This document shows, piece by piece, positions 62,376 through 64,000 of a stretch of DNA of 64,000 nt. The translations under genes and the position numbers were made by a program. Position 1 is the stretch's first letter; each line of letters begins with the position of its first letter. Source of the DNA: VMCP01 sp964492925. Its GTDB lineage: Bacteria; Bacteroidota; Bacteroidia; NS11-12g; UBA955. Where the stretch lies: positions 1 through 64,000 of the forward strand of contig CAZBMF010000001.1 of NCBI GenBank assembly GCA_964492925.1. Direction: 5' to 3'. The notes under the pieces are model-generated. The model worked only from the letters and a program-made list of their open reading frames with translations. It was not told the DNA's origin and made no database searches.

Positions 62376-63139
62376 GTCATCCATTTGATTTAACAGGTAA
62401 AAGAATATTGGTTACAGGCGCTTCATCGGGAATTGGAAGGGCCGTTGCAATTGAATGCAGCAAAATGGGTGCTGAGATGATTTTGCTTGGTCGAAATGAA
62501 GAAAGATTACAGGAAACATTATCACAATTGACTCAAGTTAGCGGAAATCATCATTTTTTTTCGATGGATTTATCTGGAGAATTGAATTTTGAACTTTTAC
62601 AAAATTTAATTGATACAACTGGTAAACTTGATGGATTGGTAAATTGTGCTGGTATTACTTCAACATTACCAATCAAAAGCATTACAAAGAAAAGGCTCAC
62701 GGAAATTTTTGAAATCAATGTATTCGGTGCTATTGAAGTTTCTAGGTGGTTTACAAAAAAATCGGTTGTTAATGAGGGTGGTGGTTCCATTATTTTCATG
62801 ACTTCTATCATGGCAAATGTTGGTGAAGTAGGTAAAACTTTGTATTCAATGTCTAAAGGGGCATTGTTGTCAGGAATGAGGTCGATGTCATTGGAGCTGG
62901 CGCCAAAAAAAATTAGGGTAAATGCAATTTCACCGGGTGTAGTTTATACACCAATGGTTGAAAATGGTGTGTATGCACAAGACCCTAAATTATTTGAAAA
63001 TGTATTGATGAAACATCCATTAGGCATAGGTGAAGTAAATGATGTTGCGAATGCAGTTGTTTATTTTATGAGTGATGCATCAAAATGGGTTACAGGCACC
63101 AATTTTATCATTGATGGTGGCTATACTGCCGGTAAATAG
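62372..63139 (+). CDS. SDR oxidoreductase, 3-oxoacyl-ACP reductase-like
   Basis: A 255-residue classical SDR of the FabG type. The Rossmann motif GASSGIG lies at residues 16-22, NCAG at 91-94, and the catalytic Ser145, Tyr158 and Lys162 (YSMSK) are all in place. The C-terminal DVANAVVYFMSDASKWVTGTN is followed by the usual FIIDGG ending. In this context it would reduce the 3-oxoacyl-ACP made by the KAS III enzymes to a 3-hydroxyacyl-ACP. A sugar dehydrogenase is less likely but cannot be excluded. It ends the cassette; no terminator follows before the next gene. Confidence 0.9.
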   Translation: MSHPFDLTGKRILVTGASSGIGRAVAIECSKMGAEMILLGRNEERLQETLSQLTQVSGNHHFFSMDLSGELNFELLQNLIDTTGKLDGLVNCAGITSTLPIKSITKKRLTEIFEINVFGAIEVSRWFTKKSVVNEGGGSIIFMTSIMANVGEVGKTLYSMSKGALLSGMRSMSLELAPKKIRVNAISPGVVYTPMVENGVYAQDPKLFENVLMKHPLGIGEVNDVANAVVYFMSDASKWVTGTNFIIDGGYTAGK

Positions 63140-63215
63140 GCAATTTGTTATAAAATGTTATACGTTTAACACATCTTTTGAACATTATTCCTCGTTAATA
63201 TTAAAAACCGAGAAT

Positions 63216-63223
63216 TAACTTTG
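63216..63223 (+). promoter_or_regulatory. Candidate internal -7 element before the last aminotransferase
   Basis: TAACTTTG matches TAnnTTTG within the 252-base gap between the SDR gene and the next aminotransferase. A TTTG box (63177-63180) is 35 bases upstream, too far for the consensus. A secondary promoter is possible. Confidence 0.35.
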
Positions 63224-63237
63224 TGTTCACAAACAAA

Positions 63238-63420
63238 ATGATGTCATTCACTAAAGAAAGTACAAAATTAAAGTTTGGCAAGGTTATTGTTTCATTGAAC
63301 ACAAATATGAAAATCTTAAACTTAATCAGCAATTTGAATTCGCAACTAAATATGGCGAAAATGGAATTGATTGATTTCTTCAATTATACTTATGGCACTC
63401 AAGAATCTTCTCAAAAATAA
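63238..63420 (+). CDS. Doubtful small ORF in the gap before the last aminotransferase
   Basis: A 60-codon ORF that starts 15 bases after the TAACTTTG element and overlaps the start of the aminotransferase gene by 29 bases. The translation is basic and Lys/Asn-rich (KFGKVIVSLNTNMKILNLIS) and is unlike any family I know. It may be a leader peptide or chance. The rest of the 252-base gap (63140-63391) holds no terminator or RNA gene that I can see. Confidence 0.2.
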   Translation: MMSFTKESTKLKFGKVIVSLNTNMKILNLISNLNSQLNMAKMELIDFFNYTYGTQESSQK

Positions 63421-64000
63421 ATTAAACTTAAAATCAATTGAATTAGAATCTGAAGTTGGTAATGCTACTTCAGAGAGAATTTGGCTATCATCTCCGCACA
63501 TGAGTGGCGATGAACAGAAATACATTTCTGAAGCATTTGCAACCAATTGGATAGCCCCTTTAGGATCTAATGTTGATGGTTTTGAAAATGACGTTTGTGA
63601 ATATACTGGAGCAAAGCATGCTGCTGCATTGTCGTCAGGTACAGCTGCCATTCATTTGGCTTTAAAATTGTGTGGTGTAGGTCAAGACGATTACGTAATT
63701 TGTCAAAGTTTTACTTTTGTAGCTACTGCAAATGCAATTTTGTATGAAAAGGCTATCCCAATTTTTGTAGATTCTGAATCTGATACTTGGGGAATGGATC
63801 CCAAATTAATGGAAAAAGCCATTTTACATTGTATCTCTTTGGAGAAAAAGCCAAAAGCAATCATTCCCGTTCATTTATATGGTATGCCTGTAAAAATGGA
63901 TGAAATCATGGAAATCGCGAACAAATACAAAATCCCCGTAATTGAGGATGCGGCCGAAGCTTTGGGCTCTACAATTAATGGTAAAAAGTGTGGAACTTTC
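63392..64000 (+). CDS. PglE-like DegT-family sugar aminotransferase (cut by window edge)
   Basis: The first 203 codons of a DegT/DnrJ/EryC1/StrS aminotransferase; the rest is outside. The N-terminus from Ile35 (IWLSSPHMSGDEQKYI, NWIAPLGSNVDGFE) is typical of PglE/PseC-like and bacillosamine-type 4-aminotransferases, and ALSSGTAAIHLAL binds the cofactor phosphate. The PLP-ring Asp is in VIEDAAEALGS. The Schiff-base lysine is beyond the window. ATG 63392 gives about 30 residues before the family N-terminus, so a later start is possible. With PglC-like and PglD-like genes upstream it should make a UDP-4-amino-4,6-dideoxy-HexNAc. Confidence 0.88.
   Translation, partial: MALKNLLKNKLNLKSIELESEVGNATSERIWLSSPHMSGDEQKYISEAFATNWIAPLGSNVDGFENDVCEYTGAKHAAALSSGTAAIHLALKLCGVGQDDYVICQSFTFVATANAILYEKAIPIFVDSESDTWGMDPKLMEKAILHCISLEKKPKAIIPVHLYGMPVKMDEIMEIANKYKIPVIEDAAEALGSTINGKKCGTF

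Noticed and set aside
1..64000. tRNA, rRNA, CRISPR, insertion sequences or phage genes
   Set aside because: Nothing with the expected structure or coding content was found by reading both strands; the gaps are too short or lack the motifs.

Overview
The window is chromosomal DNA from a Bacteroidota bacterium. The order cannot be fixed from the sequence alone. The main evidence is a type IX secretion C-terminal domain on a secreted hydrolase-like protein (6908-8422), two TonB-receptor-type outer membrane proteins with carboxypeptidase-regulatory-like N-termini, and a GLPGLI-family protein. Repeated promoters of the Bacteroidota form TTTG-N19/23-TAnnTTTG, a zinc-less DksA-like protein and A+T-rich DNA agree with this.

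Left part (1-34071), mostly housekeeping. The 5' part of citrate synthase lies at the left edge. A minus-strand ileS-dksA-lspA-lysS-small ORF run follows. Next come a T9SS-exported alpha/beta-hydrolase-like protein and a TonB-dependent receptor, then a fused E1 alpha/beta 2-oxoacid dehydrogenase, an aldehyde dehydrogenase with a GreA-like protein, ribBA with a flavin reductase-like protein, and the divergent yqeY/gltX pair. A GT117-like (DUF2723) membrane protein and rlmB follow. A three-gene nucleotide-sugar operon (DegT aminotransferase, ugd, UDP-xylose synthase) precedes an outer membrane barrel plus GLPGLI pair. An FkbM methyltransferase, rlmN and der close this part.

Right part (34480-64000 and beyond) is one long plus-strand surface-polysaccharide locus. 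It contains a Wza-like lipoprotein, a Wzc-like tyrosine kinase and a membrane protein. A CDP-3,6-dideoxyhexose set (rfbF, rfbG, rfbH, epimerase, reductase) is probably for CDP-ascarylose. There is a Wzx-like flippase, a Wzy-like polymerase and six glycosyltransferases. Two tandem divergent NodB/CE4-like proteins are followed by a HisC-like aminotransferase, a HAD protein with an altered catalytic motif, a TupA-like ATP-grasp ligase and a StrG-like iron/2-oxoglutarate oxygenase. A PglC-like initiating transferase and a PglD-like acyltransferase come next, then a KAS III-ACP-KAS III-SDR acyl cassette. A PglE-like aminotransferase runs off the right edge. Most junctions overlap by 1-17 bases, which implies translational coupling, and several genes start with TTG in a TTGA stop/start overlap.

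The strongest second-look items are the KAS III/ACP/KAS III/SDR cassette embedded in a bacillosamine-type module (probably building a short hydroxyacyl group for an amino sugar), the tandem CE4-like pair beside the HAD/ATP-grasp genes, the GxHH-swapped signature motif in IleRS, and the exported hydrolase-like protein without a nucleophile serine. No tRNA, rRNA, CRISPR array, insertion sequence or phage gene was seen.
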